64,000 nt of DNA, from assembly GCF_903915725.1 (NCBI RefSeq), contig NZ_CAIWTY010000092.1, positions 1 to 64,000 of the forward strand, written 5' to 3'. Shown here in pieces: positions 42,879 through 52,782 of this stretch. The translations under genes were made by a program, and so were the position numbers. Position 1 is the stretch's first letter. The number at the start of each line of letters is the position of its first letter. The stretch comes from an uncultured Rhodopila sp. Its GTDB lineage: Bacteria; Pseudomonadota; Alphaproteobacteria; Acetobacterales; Acetobacteraceae. The notes under the pieces were generated by a model that did not search any database, had not been told where the DNA came from, and was given only the letters and a program-made list of their open reading frames with translations.

Positions 42879-44327
42879 ATGCTCGTTCTTGATCATGACA
42901 GGGCCGGCGGATACTGGGGTGCGGTCTACGCCTTTACCGCCATTCGCGGTTTGCGGGTGATCATCGATGGTCCGGTAGGTTGCGAAAACCTGCCGGTCAC
43001 GGCTGTGCTTCACTATACTGATGCATTGCCGCCGCATGAATTGCCGGTGGTCGTCACCGGGTTGTCCGAAGAAGAGCTGTCGCGTAACGGCACGGAAGCA
43101 TCAATGCGCCGCGCCGCCGCGACACAAGATCCCGACATGCCCGCCGTCGTCGTCACCGGCAGTATCGCAGAAATGATCGGCGGTGGTGTGACTCCGGAAG
43201 GATCGAACCTTTTGCGGTTCGTTCCCCGGACAATCGACGAAGACCAGTGGCAGGCCGCCGATCGGGCGATCAATTGGTTGTGGACGGAGTTCGGTGCGAA
43301 ACGGTCCAAGCCGAAGCCCCGGGCGGCGCGCGCGGAAGGCCAGAAGCCGCGCGTCAACATCATCGGCCCGATATACGGCACCTTCAACATGCCGTCCGAC
43401 GTGGCGGAAATCCGCCGCCTGGTCGAGGGAATCGGCTGCGAAATCAACCTGGTCTTTCCGCTGGGTTCGCATATCGACGATGTGCAGAAGTTGCCCGATG
43501 CGGACGTCAACATCTGCATGTATCGTGAATTCGGCCGCAAGCTATGCGAAGAGCTCGACCGGCCGTATCTGCAGGCGCCCATCGGCCTGTTCGCAACAAC
43601 GAATTTTCTGCGCAAGCTCGGCGAACTGACGGGAATCGATCCCGAGCCGTTCATCGAGAAGGAAAAACATACGACCATCAAGCCGCTCTGGGACCTGTGG
43701 CGTAGCGTGACGCAGGACTTTTTTGCCACGGCATCGTTTGCCGTTGTGGCGACGGACACGTACGCGCGCGGTCTGCGGCGGTTTTTGGAAGACGAAATGG
43801 GGATTCCGTGCACCTTTGCGGTTTCCCGCTCCGCTGGCGTGAAGCCTGATAATGCTGCGGTGCGGAACCTGGTGCGAACAAAGACGCCTCTCGTCATTTT
43901 TGGCTCGTACAACGAGAGAATGTATATAGCGGAAATCGGAAATCGTAGTATGTATATTCCGTCATCTTTCCCCGGCGCGATAATAAGGCGCGCAACAGGT
44001 ACACCTTTCATGGGTTATGCGGGCGCAACCTATGTCATTCAAGAATACTGCAATGCCCTGTTCGACGCGTTGTTCAACATATTGCCTCTCGGCACTGACT
44101 TGGATAAGGTAGAAGCGACCCCTGCGCGGCTTTCGGCAAGCTGCCCTTGGGACGAGGATGCCCAGCAAGTCTTCGACGAATACCTGGAGACCGAACCGTT
44201 TCTGGTCCGGATTTCAGCGGCCAAGCGCTTGCGCGACCGCATTGAGCGGAACGTGCATCAGGCCGGTGAAGACCGCGTTACCATTGACCGCGTTACGCAA
44301 GCACTGGCCGAAAGGCAGTTCGCGTGA
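42879..44327 (+). CDS. bchZ: Chlorophyllide reductase subunit Z
   Basis: 482 residues. It is the partner of BchY in the catalytic core. [24 protein letters not shown] opens the protein; C35 in [11 protein letters not shown] is the cluster cysteine contributed by BchZ. The start lies 3 bases after bchY. The bases around 43840-44110 are visibly richer in A/T than the rest of the operon (gtatatagcgg, gtatgtatatt), but the protein reads on normally ([13 protein letters not shown]). Confidence 0.96.
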   Translation: MLVLDHDRAGGYWGAVYAFTAIRGLRVIIDGPVGCENLPVTAVLHYTDALPPHELPVVVTGLSEEELSRNGTEASMRRAAATQDPDMPAVVVTGSIAEMIGGGVTPEGSNLLRFVPRTIDEDQWQAADRAINWLWTEFGAKRSKPKPRAARAEGQKPRVNIIGPIYGTFNMPSDVAEIRRLVEGIGCEINLVFPLGSHIDDVQKLPDADVNICMYREFGRKLCEELDRPYLQAPIGLFATTNFLRKLGELTGIDPEPFIEKEKHTTIKPLWDLWRSVTQDFFATASFAVVATDTYARGLRRFLEDEMGIPCTFAVSRSAGVKPDNAAVRNLVRTKTPLVIFGSYNERMYIAEIGNRSMYIPSSFPGAIIRRATGTPFMGYAGATYVIQEYCNALFDALFNILPLGTDLDKVEATPARLSASCPWDEDAQQVFDEYLETEPFLVRISAAKRLRDRIERNVHQAGEDRVTIDRVTQALAERQFA

Positions 44328-44465
44328 CCGTACGGTTGCCGCTCCAAACACGAATTCCGCCGGGGCACCGCGCGGGATGGGCACCGTGGCCCGCTTCCCA
44401 CGGCAATCCCAGTCGCGCGGGATGGGCGCGACAAAGGCCGACAGGCCGTTTCGGAGAGTAACCTT

Positions 44466-44696
44466 ATGGCTATTACCCCAGGAGGACCCTCGGTAACAGG
44501 GTTGACGGAGGCAGAAGCTAAGGAGTTCCACGGGATCTTCATCACCAGCTTCATCGTCTTCACGGTTATCGCTATCGTTGCGCATCTGCTGGCTTGGCAG
44601 TGGCGTCCCTGGCTGCCCAGCGTGAACGGCTATACCACTTCGTGGTTGAATGATGCCGGCACGATGGTGGCCCACACCATTTCGCAGCTCGTCTAG
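44466..44696 (+). CDS. pufB: LH1 antenna beta subunit
   Basis: 76 residues. [17 protein letters not shown] and then [15 protein letters not shown] with His40 as the bacteriochlorophyll ligand are the LH1 beta pattern. It has a tail of about 25 residues after PWL, much longer than usual (most LH1 beta end near PWL+3 to +8). The tail ([18 protein letters not shown]) looks amphipathic. The gap 44328-44465 before it shows no pufQ. Confidence 0.94.
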   Translation: MAITPGGPSVTGLTEAEAKEFHGIFITSFIVFTVIAIVAHLLAWQWRPWLPSVNGYTTSWLNDAGTMVAHTISQLV

Positions 44697-44708
44697 GAGG
44701 AAGCGAAC

Positions 44709-44891
44709 ATGTGGAGAATTTGGCTGCTATTCGATCCGAGGCGTATTCTTGTCGCCCTGGGCGTATTCCTGTTCGTGCTTGCTCTGCTGATCCACTTCAT
44801 TCTGCTGAGCACCGATCGGTTCAACTGGCTCGACGGCTCGCATCATCCGGTGGCGGCGCAGAACGCACCTCTGCCTGCGACCGTGAAGTAG
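44709..44891 (+). CDS. pufA: LH1 antenna alpha subunit
   Basis: 60 residues. [41 protein letters not shown] is the LH1 alpha helix with His29. RBS aggagg 7 bases before ATG, and only 12 bases from pufB. A hairpin follows in the 105 bases before pufL. Confidence 0.95.
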   Translation: MWRIWLLFDPRRILVALGVFLFVLALLIHFILLSTDRFNWLDGSHHPVAAQNAPLPATVK

Positions 44892-44910
44892 TACTGCCTC
44901 AACGGGGTAG

Positions 44911-44940
44911 CGGACGGGGCTTCGACTTAGGCCTCGTCCG
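44911..44940 (+). promoter_or_regulatory. pufA-pufL intercistronic hairpin
   Basis: cggacggggc (44911-44920) pairs with gcctcgtccg (44931-44940), one mismatch, 10-base loop and no T-run. In other purple bacteria such a hairpin protects pufBA mRNA and sets the higher LH1-to-reaction-centre ratio; same role is inferred here. Confidence 0.7.
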
Positions 44941-44996
44941 GTATTCCTCTCTGTCCTTGCGTATGACGGCCTGAAGGTCGACGGGAGAACCTGGCG

Positions 44997-45824
44997 ATGG
45001 CTATGCTCAGTTTTGAACCCAAATACCGGACCCGCGGAGGGACCCTGATCGGCGGCGACCTGTTCGACTTTTGGGTGGGGCCGCTCTGGGTTGGGTTTTT
45101 TGGGGTAACGACGCTTTTCTGTGCAACCCTTGGCACTTTGTTGATTGTCTGGGCCGCCGCTATCGGCCCAACCTGGAACATCTGGCGCATCAATATCGCG
45201 CCACCCGATATCAGCTACGGACTCGCATTCGCGCCGCTCGCGGAAGGCGGTCTGTGGCAGCTCATCACGGCATGCGCCCTGGGCGCATTCGTTTCCTGGG
45301 CGCTGCGGCAGGTTGAAATCGCCCGCAAGCTCGGCATGGGGCTGCATATCCCCTTCGCCTTCAGCTTCGCGGTGCTTGCTTATTTCACTCTTGTCGTGAT
45401 TCGCCCCGTTCTGATGGGTGCATGGGGCTACGGCTTCCCCTACGGAATCCTCAGCCATCTGGATTGGGTGTCCAACACCGGCTACCAGTACCTGCACTTC
45501 CACTACAATCCCGCCCACATGATCGCGATCAGCTTCTTCTTCACCAACGCCCTCGCGCTGGCGCTGCACGGCTCGTTGATCCTGTCGGCTGCCAATCCCC
45601 CCAAGGGTGAGGTGGTAAAGGGTGCGGAGCAGGAAAACGGCTACTTCCGCGACACAGTCGGTTATTCGATCGGGACGCTCGGCATTCATCGCCTGGGCCT
45701 GTTCCTGGCGATCTCCGCCGCGTTCTTCAGTGCCGTTTGTATCGTCATCAGCGGTCCGTTCTGGACCCGCGGCTGGCCGGAGTGGTGGGGCTGGTGGCTC
45801 AACCTTCCGATCTGGGCGCATTGA
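44997..45824 (+). CDS. pufL: Photosynthetic reaction centre L subunit
   Basis: 275 residues with five membrane helices. It binds half of the special pair, an accessory bacteriochlorophyll, a bacteriopheophytin and QA/QB electron path. The ligand histidines are in [24 protein letters not shown] and [10 protein letters not shown], together with the QB-side HRLGLF. Starts [20 protein letters not shown], which is the family opening. Length is normal. Confidence 0.98.
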   Translation: MAMLSFEPKYRTRGGTLIGGDLFDFWVGPLWVGFFGVTTLFCATLGTLLIVWAAAIGPTWNIWRINIAPPDISYGLAFAPLAEGGLWQLITACALGAFVSWALRQVEIARKLGMGLHIPFAFSFAVLAYFTLVVIRPVLMGAWGYGFPYGILSHLDWVSNTGYQYLHFHYNPAHMIAISFFFTNALALALHGSLILSAANPPKGEVVKGAEQENGYFRDTVGYSIGTLGIHRLGLFLAISAAFFSAVCIVISGPFWTRGWPEWWGWWLNLPIWAH

Positions 45825-45845
45825 TCCGGGAACGGGGAGGGTATC

Positions 45846-46826
45846 ATGCCAGAGTTTCAAAACGTATTTACCCGGGTCCAGGTCAAAGGACCGTCCCATA
45901 TCGGCGTAGAGTTGCCGAGAGGGAGTTGGGAGCGCACCGGTAAGCCATTCCATCTTTACTTGCTGGGTCTGATCGGTGACGCCCAGATCGGGCCGATCTA
46001 CCTCGGGTTCAGCGGAATCGCTTCGGCTATCTGCGGTTTCATTGCCTTCGAGATCATCGGTCTGAACTTCCTGGCCTCGGTCAACTGGAGCCCGGCGCAG
46101 TTCGTCCGCCAGTTGTTCTGGCTGGGGCTCGAACCGCCGGCGCCGGCCTACGGCCTGCACATTCCACCGCTCGCCGAAGGCGGCTGGTGGGGCATTGCCG
46201 GCTTCTTCCTGACCGCGTCCATCCTGCTCTGGTGGGTGCGGATGTATCGCCGGGCCGCCGCACTTGGTCTCGGCTCGCACACCTCCTGGGCGTTCGCTTC
46301 CGCCATCTGGCTGTATCTGGTGCTGGGCTTCATCCGCCCGCTCCTGATGGGCTGCTGGTGCGAATCCGTTCCGTTCGGCATCTTCCCGCACCTGGACTGG
46401 ACCGCAGCCTTCTCACTTCGCTACGGCAACCTGTTCTACAACCCGTTCCACATGCTCTCGATCGCGTTCCTGTATGGTTCGGCCGTGATCTTCGCCATGC
46501 ACGGCGGAACGGTGCTCGCGACCACTCGCTTCGGCAGTGAGCGCGAAGTCGAACAGATCGTCGATCGCGGCACGGCGGGTGAGCGCGCTGCTCTGTTCTG
46601 GCGCTGGACGATGGGCTTCAACGCCACGTTCGAATCCATCCATCGCTGGGGCTGGTGGTTCGCGGTGCTGGTCACGCTGACCGGCGGCATCGGGATCCTG
46701 CTCACCGGCACGGTTGTCGACAACTGGTATCTCTGGGGTGTCAAGCACGGCATCGCCGCGCCCTGGCCCAACGTTTTCCCGCATGTTGTTGACCCCGCCA
46801 CGCTCGCTACGGGAGTTGGCAAATGA
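45846..46826 (+). CDS. pufM: Photosynthetic reaction centre M subunit
   Basis: 326 residues, five helices. It carries the other half of the special pair and the QA site, and shares the non-haem iron. Ligand histidines appear in [24 protein letters not shown] and [20 protein letters not shown] holds an iron ligand. Start 21 bases after pufL, start of pufC overlaps its end by four bases. Confidence 0.98.
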   Translation: MPEFQNVFTRVQVKGPSHIGVELPRGSWERTGKPFHLYLLGLIGDAQIGPIYLGFSGIASAICGFIAFEIIGLNFLASVNWSPAQFVRQLFWLGLEPPAPAYGLHIPPLAEGGWWGIAGFFLTASILLWWVRMYRRAAALGLGSHTSWAFASAIWLYLVLGFIRPLLMGCWCESVPFGIFPHLDWTAAFSLRYGNLFYNPFHMLSIAFLYGSAVIFAMHGGTVLATTRFGSEREVEQIVDRGTAGERAALFWRWTMGFNATFESIHRWGWWFAVLVTLTGGIGILLTGTVVDNWYLWGVKHGIAAPWPNVFPHVVDPATLATGVGK

Positions 46827-47845
46827 ACACGCCCATACAAGCGGCTCTCGCCGCGGTTGGCGCCGCGGTGGTGGTCGTCGGAGGAATGCTTCTGGCGGTC
46901 ACCGAACGGCCGCCGATAGACGGCATCCAGCGCGGCTACCGCGGTCTCGGGTTGGTGCAGCTCTACAACCCGCGCTTCCTGGCAGAGAAAGAGGCGGAGA
47001 ATGTCATCCCCGCCTCACTGCCCAGGCTTCCCGCGGCCGGCGCCAAGGCTGGTGTCGTCTATAAGAACGTTCAGGTGTTGAAGGATGTCAGCGTCGGCAA
47101 CTTCACCCGCCTGATGGCCTCGATGTCGAACTGGGTAGCGCCGCAGGTTGGCTGCGCTTACTGCCACGACGTCAACAACATGGCATCCGATGCGCTTTAC
47201 ACCAAGGTGGTGGCGCGGCGGATGATCCAGATGGTCCAGCACATCAACAGTGACTGGAAGACCCACGTCGCCGAAACCGGCGTCGTCTGCTACACCTGCC
47301 ACCGCGGCAACCCGGTGCCGAAGAACATCTGGTTCGCCGATCCGGGTCCGGAAGGCACGCCTGGCTACACTCCCGCGGTTGGGAAGAACCATCCCGCGAC
47401 CGTGGCCGGTATCACTGCGCTGCCGCTGGACCCGTTCACGCCGTTCCTGCAAGGCGACACCAACATCCGCGTCCAGGGTCCGGAAGCTCTGCCAGGGTGG
47501 AACAACAGTTCCATCAAGCAGACCGAATGGACCTATTCGCTGATGATGAACTTCTCCCAGTCGCTGGGCGTGAACTGCGACTACTGCCATAACACCCGTG
47601 CGTTCCGCGATTGGGACCAAAGCCCACCGCAACGTGCGACCGCCTGGTATGGCATCCGGATGGCTCGCGACATCAACAACAACTACCTCGGGCCTCTGGC
47701 ACCGGTGTTCCCGGCGTCGCGTCTCGGGCCGTTGGGCGATGGGCCGAAGGTCTACTGCGCCACCTGCCACAACGGCGTCTACAAGCCGCTGTTCGGGATC
47801 AGCATGGCGAAGGACTTCCCGGAATTGACGACGGTGTCGAAGTAG
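46823..47845 (+). CDS. pufC: Reaction-centre tetraheme cytochrome c
   Basis: 340 residues. PufC re-reduces the oxidised special pair from the periplasmic side. All four haem motifs are complete: C111-x2-C114-H115, C156-x2-C159-H160, C252-x2-C255-H256 and C312-x2-C315-H316. The N-terminus is a single hydrophobic helix (about 7-26) with no lipobox cysteine, so it seems membrane-anchored by the helix rather than by lipid. Starts inside pufM's stop (ATGA). Confidence 0.97.
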   Translation: MNTPIQAALAAVGAAVVVVGGMLLAVTERPPIDGIQRGYRGLGLVQLYNPRFLAEKEAENVIPASLPRLPAAGAKAGVVYKNVQVLKDVSVGNFTRLMASMSNWVAPQVGCAYCHDVNNMASDALYTKVVARRMIQMVQHINSDWKTHVAETGVVCYTCHRGNPVPKNIWFADPGPEGTPGYTPAVGKNHPATVAGITALPLDPFTPFLQGDTNIRVQGPEALPGWNNSSIKQTEWTYSLMMNFSQSLGVNCDYCHNTRAFRDWDQSPPQRATAWYGIRMARDINNNYLGPLAPVFPASRLGPLGDGPKVYCATCHNGVYKPLFGISMAKDFPELTTVSK

Positions 47846-47909
47846 GGCTTATCCCGCCCTACGGACTTTCCCCGAGGGTCCGCGGACCCGAGGGTTGCTG
47901 CCAGACCTT

Positions 47910-47951
47910 CAGACAGGCTTCAGGACGGGAAACCGTTCTGAAGCCTGTCTG
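47910..47951 (+). promoter_or_regulatory. Long hairpin after pufC
   Basis: A 14-bp perfect stem: cagacaggcttcag (47910-47923) with ctgaagcctgtctg (47938-47951), 14-base loop, no T-run. It may mark the end of the puf messenger or protect its 3' end. It lies between pufC and the two-haem cytochrome gene. Confidence 0.65.
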
Positions 47952-48018
47952 CTGGAAAACCGGCACGGTATGCTGTATGCCGTGTCACGAATGGATATGT
48001 GGATCGGAGCTGAGCTGA

Positions 48019-48996
48019 ATGGACTCGATGGAGTTTAACAAGGTCATTGCGGCGGTGCTCGTCCCCGGCATTGCCTTCTTTTTATTCGGATCGATTGGCG
48101 TCAATCTGGTCCGCGAGGAGCCTTTGGAAAAAAGCGCGATCCAGATTGCGACCCCGCAGCCGGCCGCTCCGGCCGCCAAGCAGGCTGAGGCCGCGCTTCC
48201 CGCCATCGCGCCGTTGCTGGCGAAGGCCGATCCGGCCGCGGGTGAGGCGTACGCGAAGAAGGTGTGCGGCATTTGCCATACCTTTACCGAGGGCGGCAAA
48301 GCCATAGTCGGTCCGAACCTCTATAACGTCGTCGGTGGCCCGCACGCGCACATGCAAGGCTTCGATTACTCGAACGCCCTCAAGAGCAAGACGGGTCCCT
48401 GGACCTTTGCCGAGCTGAACGAATGGCTGCATAAGCCGAGCGCCTATGCCCCCGGCACCCGGATGGGCTTCGCCGGCATCGCCGACGACCAGGAACGCGC
48501 CAACGTCATCGACTATCTGCGTACCCTGTCGCCGAACCCGGAACCGCTGCCGAACCCGGCCGAGGCTCCGGCCGCCGCTGCTCCGGCAGCGCCCGGCGCC
48601 ACGGCTGCCGCGCCGGCTGCCCCCGCCGAACCGCCGATCGGCGCGCTGCTGGCATCCGCGGATCCTGCGAAGGGTGAGGCGGATACCAAGAAGGTCGGCT
48701 GCGTCGCCTGCCATACGTTCAATGAAGGCGGCAAGGCGGGTCTCGGGCCGAACCTTTACGGTGTCGTCGGCGCGCCGCACGGGCATATGGAAGGGTTCAA
48801 CTACTCGGCCGCGCTCAAGAGCCATGAGGGTCCTTGGACCTACGATGAGTTGAACAAGTGGCTGACGAAGCCCGCCGCCTATGCTCCGGGCACGAAGATG
48901 ACATTTGCCGGGGTGAAGGATCCCAAGGACCGGGCCGACATCATCGCTTACCTGCGGAGTCTGGCAGCGAACCCGCAGCAGCTTCCGGCAGAGTAA
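48019..48996 (+). CDS. Membrane-anchored two-haem cytochrome c (tandem class I, cy/CycM-like)
   Basis: 325 residues: an N-terminal hydrophobic anchor (about 9-30, VIAAVLVPGIAFFLFGSIG) without clear cleavage, an Ala/Pro linker, and two class I cytochrome domains. Domain 1 (about 65-172) has C83-x2-C86-H87 and domain 2 (about 208-322) has C228-x2-C231-H232. Each ends with PGTRM or PGTKM carrying the Met axial ligand. The two domains are clearly duplicates of each other. It follows pufC, so it may carry electrons from cytochrome bc1 to PufC in place of a soluble c2. Family by similarity to CycM/cytochrome cy. Confidence 0.88.
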   Translation: MDSMEFNKVIAAVLVPGIAFFLFGSIGVNLVREEPLEKSAIQIATPQPAAPAAKQAEAALPAIAPLLAKADPAAGEAYAKKVCGICHTFTEGGKAIVGPNLYNVVGGPHAHMQGFDYSNALKSKTGPWTFAELNEWLHKPSAYAPGTRMGFAGIADDQERANVIDYLRTLSPNPEPLPNPAEAPAAAAPAAPGATAAAPAAPAEPPIGALLASADPAKGEADTKKVGCVACHTFNEGGKAGLGPNLYGVVGAPHGHMEGFNYSAALKSHEGPWTYDELNKWLTKPAAYAPGTKMTFAGVKDPKDRADIIAYLRSLAANPQQLPAE

Positions 48997-49743
48997 ACGG
49001 CTCGCGGGGCGGCTGGCCCGGCCGGCCGCCCTTCCCGCCCGCCTGCGTCCGGCATTGCACCGGCCGGCGTTGACTATGACTTTTCGGCTGCGCCTTCCCG
49101 TCATGCCGGCGGAGCATGCCCCGGCGAAGGCCGGTGTCGGCATCGACGCCCATTGCTGATACGAACAAGGGCGTGGCTCGCGGGCCTGCGCCCGCCATGA
49201 CGAACAAAGCCGCTTGCGCGAACGGGCCACTCCCGCCGGCAATTGGCTGCCGGACGTTACGCCGCCTGGTGCCCGCCCCGGCGATCCCGCTCCGCCACCA
49301 GCGCATGCACCCGAGGCAGCAGCTCCCGCCCACCGGAGGCGCGCAGGCCGATAGGGTCTAAAGTTTCGACGAACCTGTACGCCGGCGGCACCGAGCGGCA
49401 CCAGCAACGATCCGGTACGCGGCGTGGCCTCATCGTACGCGCCCAGACCAGTCCCCGAGGGAGGCCCGGCGAGCCGGTCGAGTAGATCTTATGGTTGGTG
49501 TTCCGCCAGCCATCGGCGGTGCGCCGCGGGATGGTGTCGGGCGCGGGCGGAACAGCGGCCCGATCCGCTAACCCGTGCATCATCGCCGTGCCTTTTCGTG
49601 ACGTTGGCCACGGACCGATAGCCGGGACTGCAAAGATATCCTTGCCATTGCGGGAAACGAAGCGGCACGACAATCCCCCACCGGAGCCCCCTCCAGGTGG
49701 ATCGCTTCGCCGTTCCGCTGCCCGTGAAGGTGGAAAAACAGCT
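48997..49743. other. Gap of 747 bases without a supported gene, with a diverged REP doublet
   Basis: Right after the cytochrome gene. 49097-49205 holds REP-family halves: the right one (49168-49205, aagggcgtggctcgcgggcc to cgccatgacg) keeps the end pattern and the left one is rearranged. Open frames around 49424-49845 show no coding character. The rest (49210-49743) is unassigned. Confidence 0.6.
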
Positions 49744-49905
49744 TCAGATGAGCCAGCAGGGCACCATCAGCCAGGCCTGGCTATCCTCGTCGTCAAAAGC
49801 CGATTCCAACCGGGGATACTCGCCCGCGGGGGTCAGGGCGAATAGCACCAGCATGAACAGCACGACGATATCGGCCAGGGCGTAGAGGATGATTTCAGGC
49901 GGCAT
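49744..49905 (-). CDS. Small single-helix membrane protein
   Basis: 53 residues from ATG at 49905 with an excellent RBS (ggaggt, 6 bases before). One membrane helix (about 5-27, IILYALADIVVLFMLVLFAL) and an acidic C-terminal (ESAFDDEDS) with WLMVPCW at the end. No family recognised. It is read away from the ABC importer, with a 270-base A/T-richer gap between them where both promoters must be. Confidence 0.6.
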   Translation of the reverse strand: MPPEIILYALADIVVLFMLVLFALTPAGEYPRLESAFDDEDSQAWLMVPCWLI

Positions 49906-50177
49906 GATGCACCTCCAGGCGCGGGCGCCTGCGCCCGCATCGCGAAACCGATCCAAGCCGATATGATTAAACGCGTCAATAGTGTTATTCGTATTTAAGC
50001 ACGCCAACCCCGTGTGGAAAAGTTCCACCAGAGCGTGGTGCGTTTGCCGCTGACGGCAACCAACCATGCCATCTGCGTGATTAATATCCGTCTGCGCATA
50101 TCGACGCGTTTTGCACATTGAACACGTGCCAAAAACGTGGATAATGCCCATCCGCTCCGCCTTCAGGGATCTTTTCG

Positions 50178-51272
50178 ATGACGCTTCGCTTCGCCGCCAT
50201 CCTGCTCGGCCTGCTGCTCTGGGCGGCGCCGTCCCGCGCCGAACCGCTGGTGATTCGCCTCGGCGTTCCCAGCATCGGCGTCGACAACCGCCAGTTTGCC
50301 GGCGGCTCAATCGTCGGCACCGCGCATGCCACGCACGCCATCGAGCAGGAATTCGCCAACGACCCCGATATCAAAGTGGAGTGGACCTTCTTCCGTGGCG
50401 CCGGGCCGGCTTTGAACGAGTCGCTGGCCGCCGGGCACCTCGATTTCGCCGCCGGCCTCGGCGACCTGCCCGCCATCGTCGGCCGCGCCAACGGCCTGAA
50501 GACCAAATGGCTGCTGACCGATACCGTCCGCGTCACCATCTACCTCGCCGTGCGGCCGGATTCCGGTATCCGCAAGGTCGAGGACCTCGCCGGCCACAAG
50601 CTGTCGCAGTTCAAGGGCACCAATCTCCAGCTTGCCATCGACCGGGTGCTGGCGGCGCACGGCCTGAGCGAAAAGAACGCCCGCTTCGTCAACCTGGACT
50701 TTGCCAACGCGCTCGCCGCGCTGACCTCGGGCGACGTCGACGGATCGTTCGGCAGCGTCGAGCTGTTCAACCTGCAAAAGCGCGGGGTCGTCTCGATCAT
50801 CTATGGCACCAAGGGCGACGACCCGACCTTCGGCCGCAACTCCGCCATCTACGTCACCGAAGCGTTCGAGCAGGCGCATCCCGAAATCGTCCAGCGCGTC
50901 GTCAACGCCTTCGTCAGGGCCGCAAGATGGGCGGCCGACGAGAAGAACCGCGATGCGGAGTTCGAACTTTGGGCGAAGACCGGCATCCCCGCTGAAAGCT
51001 TCGCGGCGGACTTCGAGAACGAGGCGCTGGCGAACCGGCTGGACCCGCTGATCGACGATTATGTGCTCGCCCGCTACAAGGACCAGGCGCTGCGGGTGCG
51101 CGACTACGGCCTGCTCCGCAAGGACGTCGATGTCGATGGCTGGGCCGAGCGGAAATACCTGGATCACGCTCTGGCGGAACAGCATCTGGAGCATTTCTGG
51201 TCCACCTATGACACCGCAGGCAAGAAGCTGACCAAAGGCGAGGTCGAAGCCACCGGAGCGGTTACCCATTGA
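50178..51272 (+). CDS. ABC importer substrate-binding protein (SsuA/NrtA/TauA-like)
   Basis: 364 residues, exported: MTLRFAAILLGLLLWAAPSRA-EP. It has the NMT1/SsuA layout: LVIRLGVPSIG, AIEQEFANDPDIKVEWTFF, GPALNESLAAGHLDFAAGLGDLPAIVGR, and VTIYLAVRPDSGIRKVEDLAGHKL. Such proteins bind sulfonates, nitrate, bicarbonate, or thiamine precursors. Which one is not fixed by sequence. Stop overlaps the TTG start of the permease. Confidence 0.88.
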   Translation: MTLRFAAILLGLLLWAAPSRAEPLVIRLGVPSIGVDNRQFAGGSIVGTAHATHAIEQEFANDPDIKVEWTFFRGAGPALNESLAAGHLDFAAGLGDLPAIVGRANGLKTKWLLTDTVRVTIYLAVRPDSGIRKVEDLAGHKLSQFKGTNLQLAIDRVLAAHGLSEKNARFVNLDFANALAALTSGDVDGSFGSVELFNLQKRGVVSIIYGTKGDDPTFGRNSAIYVTEAFEQAHPEIVQRVVNAFVRAARWAADEKNRDAEFELWAKTGIPAESFAADFENEALANRLDPLIDDYVLARYKDQALRVRDYGLLRKDVDVDGWAERKYLDHALAEQHLEHFWSTYDTAGKKLTKGEVEATGAVTH

Positions 51273-52039
51273 CGATCCGGCGGGCCGTATCGCGGGCCAT
51301 TGCCGGCATCGCGATGCCGCTGCTGCTGCTGGCCGCCTGGAGCTTGATCGCCCGCGAGGGCTGGCTGCCCGATCAGATCCTGCCTGCGCCTGGTGTCGTT
51401 CTGGCGACGCTGAAGGAATTCATCGCCAGCGGGGACCTGCAGGACGCCACGCTGATCAGCCTGGAACGGGTCGCCAAGGGATTTGCCGCGGGCGCCGTCG
51501 CGGGCCTTGGCTTCGGCGCCGCCATCGGGCTGTCGCCGAGGCTGAACCGCCTGTTCGGCCCCACTTTCCTCGGCCTGGCGCAGGTCCCGCTGCTCGCGTG
51601 GATGCCGGTGCTGATCCTGCTTGTCGGAATCGATGAGGGGCTGAAGGTGATCCTGATTGGCATCGCCACCTTCATCCCGGTGGTGCTGAACGTGGCACAG
51701 GGTTTTCGAGATGTGCCGCCGGCGCTGCGCGAAGTCGGCGCGGTGCTGCTGTTCGATCCGTGGTCGATGCTGACGCAGATCGTCCTGCCCGCCGCGGTGC
51801 CCTCGATCTTCACCGGCCTGCGCGAGGGTCTCGCCAATGCCTGGCAGACGGTCATCGCGGTCGAAGTGTTCGCCTCGTCCGAGGGGCTGGGCTACCTGAT
51901 GGCCTGGGGCCGCCAACTGTTCCAGCTCGATCTCGTGCTGGCGGTGGTCGTCGTGCTGGGGGTGATTGGCTTCGCGCTGAACTGGGGCCTTGCCCGGCTG
52001 GAGCGGCGGCTGGACCGCTGGCAGGTGCGCCCGGCATGA
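51269..52039 (+). CDS. ABC importer permease 1
   Basis: 256 residues, six helices. The EAA-like loop sits near residue 155 (EVGAVLLFDPWSMLTQIVLPAAVPSIFTGLREGLANAW), typical for SsuC/TauC permeases. TTG start overlapping the previous stop; the overlap is TTGA. Confidence 0.9.
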   Translation: MTIRRAVSRAIAGIAMPLLLLAAWSLIAREGWLPDQILPAPGVVLATLKEFIASGDLQDATLISLERVAKGFAAGAVAGLGFGAAIGLSPRLNRLFGPTFLGLAQVPLLAWMPVLILLVGIDEGLKVILIGIATFIPVVLNVAQGFRDVPPALREVGAVLLFDPWSMLTQIVLPAAVPSIFTGLREGLANAWQTVIAVEVFASSEGLGYLMAWGRQLFQLDLVLAVVVVLGVIGFALNWGLARLERRLDRWQVRPA

Positions 52040-52782
52040 AACGGGTTCTGCCCCTGCTGGTGCCGCTCGTCGCGCTGGCGGTGTGGGAAGCGGCCGCGCG
52101 CCTGTCGCACGTGTCGCACGAACTGCTGCCGCCGCCGGAGAAGGTCGCGTACCGCCTGTGGGACGGATTCGCGCATGGCGGCATGACGGGCGATCTTGCC
52201 GCCAGCCTGCTGCGGGAACTTTCCGGTTTTGTCATCGGTGCTACCGGCGGCGTGGCACTCGGCCTGCTGTTGGGCTTGTCGCGCCCGGCCTGCCGGTTGC
52301 TCGGTCCGCTGTTCCTCGGCTACCGGCAGGTGGCGCTGTTCGCCTGGGTGCCGCTGCTGTCGATGTGGTTCGGGGGCGGGGAGCAAGGGAAAGTCGCCTT
52401 CATCGCCCTGGCGGCGATGGCGCCGTCCGCGGTCAACACGTGGCGCGGCACCAGCGCGCTGCCGCACAGCTATATCGAATTGTCCCGGGTGCTGATGTTC
52501 CGGCCGTTGGATTACGTCCGGTTCGTCGCTCTGCCAGGTGCGCTGCCGGCGATCCTGACCGGATTGCGCAGCTCGCTGATCGCCGCCTGGCTCGCCACCG
52601 TCGGCGCCGAATTGTTCCTCGACGTCGCCCCCGGGCTGGGCGGACGGATGAACGAGGGGCGGGAGACCTTCCAGATGGACCTGGTGCTCGCCTCCGTCGT
52701 GCTGCTGGGCCTGCTGGGGCTGACCTTCAGCCGGCTTGCGGTGGCGGCGGAGAAATCTCTGCTGAAACGGAGGGCGGCCTGA
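52036..52782 (+). CDS. ABC importer permease 2
   Basis: 248 residues, six helices, clearly related to permease 1: ELSRVLMFRPLDYVRFVALPGALPAILTGLRSSLIAAW is its EAA-like loop. ATG overlaps the previous stop (ATGA). Two different permeases in one operon would make a heterodimer; most SsuC-type importers have one. Confidence 0.9.
   Translation: MKRVLPLLVPLVALAVWEAAARLSHVSHELLPPPEKVAYRLWDGFAHGGMTGDLAASLLRELSGFVIGATGGVALGLLLGLSRPACRLLGPLFLGYRQVALFAWVPLLSMWFGGGEQGKVAFIALAAMAPSAVNTWRGTSALPHSYIELSRVLMFRPLDYVRFVALPGALPAILTGLRSSLIAAWLATVGAELFLDVAPGLGGRMNEGRETFQMDLVLASVVLLGLLGLTFSRLAVAAEKSLLKRRAA

Noticed and set aside
44328-44465. A pufQ gene between bchZ and pufB
   Set aside because: No frame with a start, RBS and the length of PufQ is present in these 138 bases.
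49424-49845. Small open frames right of the cytochrome gene
   Set aside because: They overlap in several frames with no RBS and no recognisable protein; the opposite-strand 53-aa membrane protein at 49744 is the only one with a good RBS.
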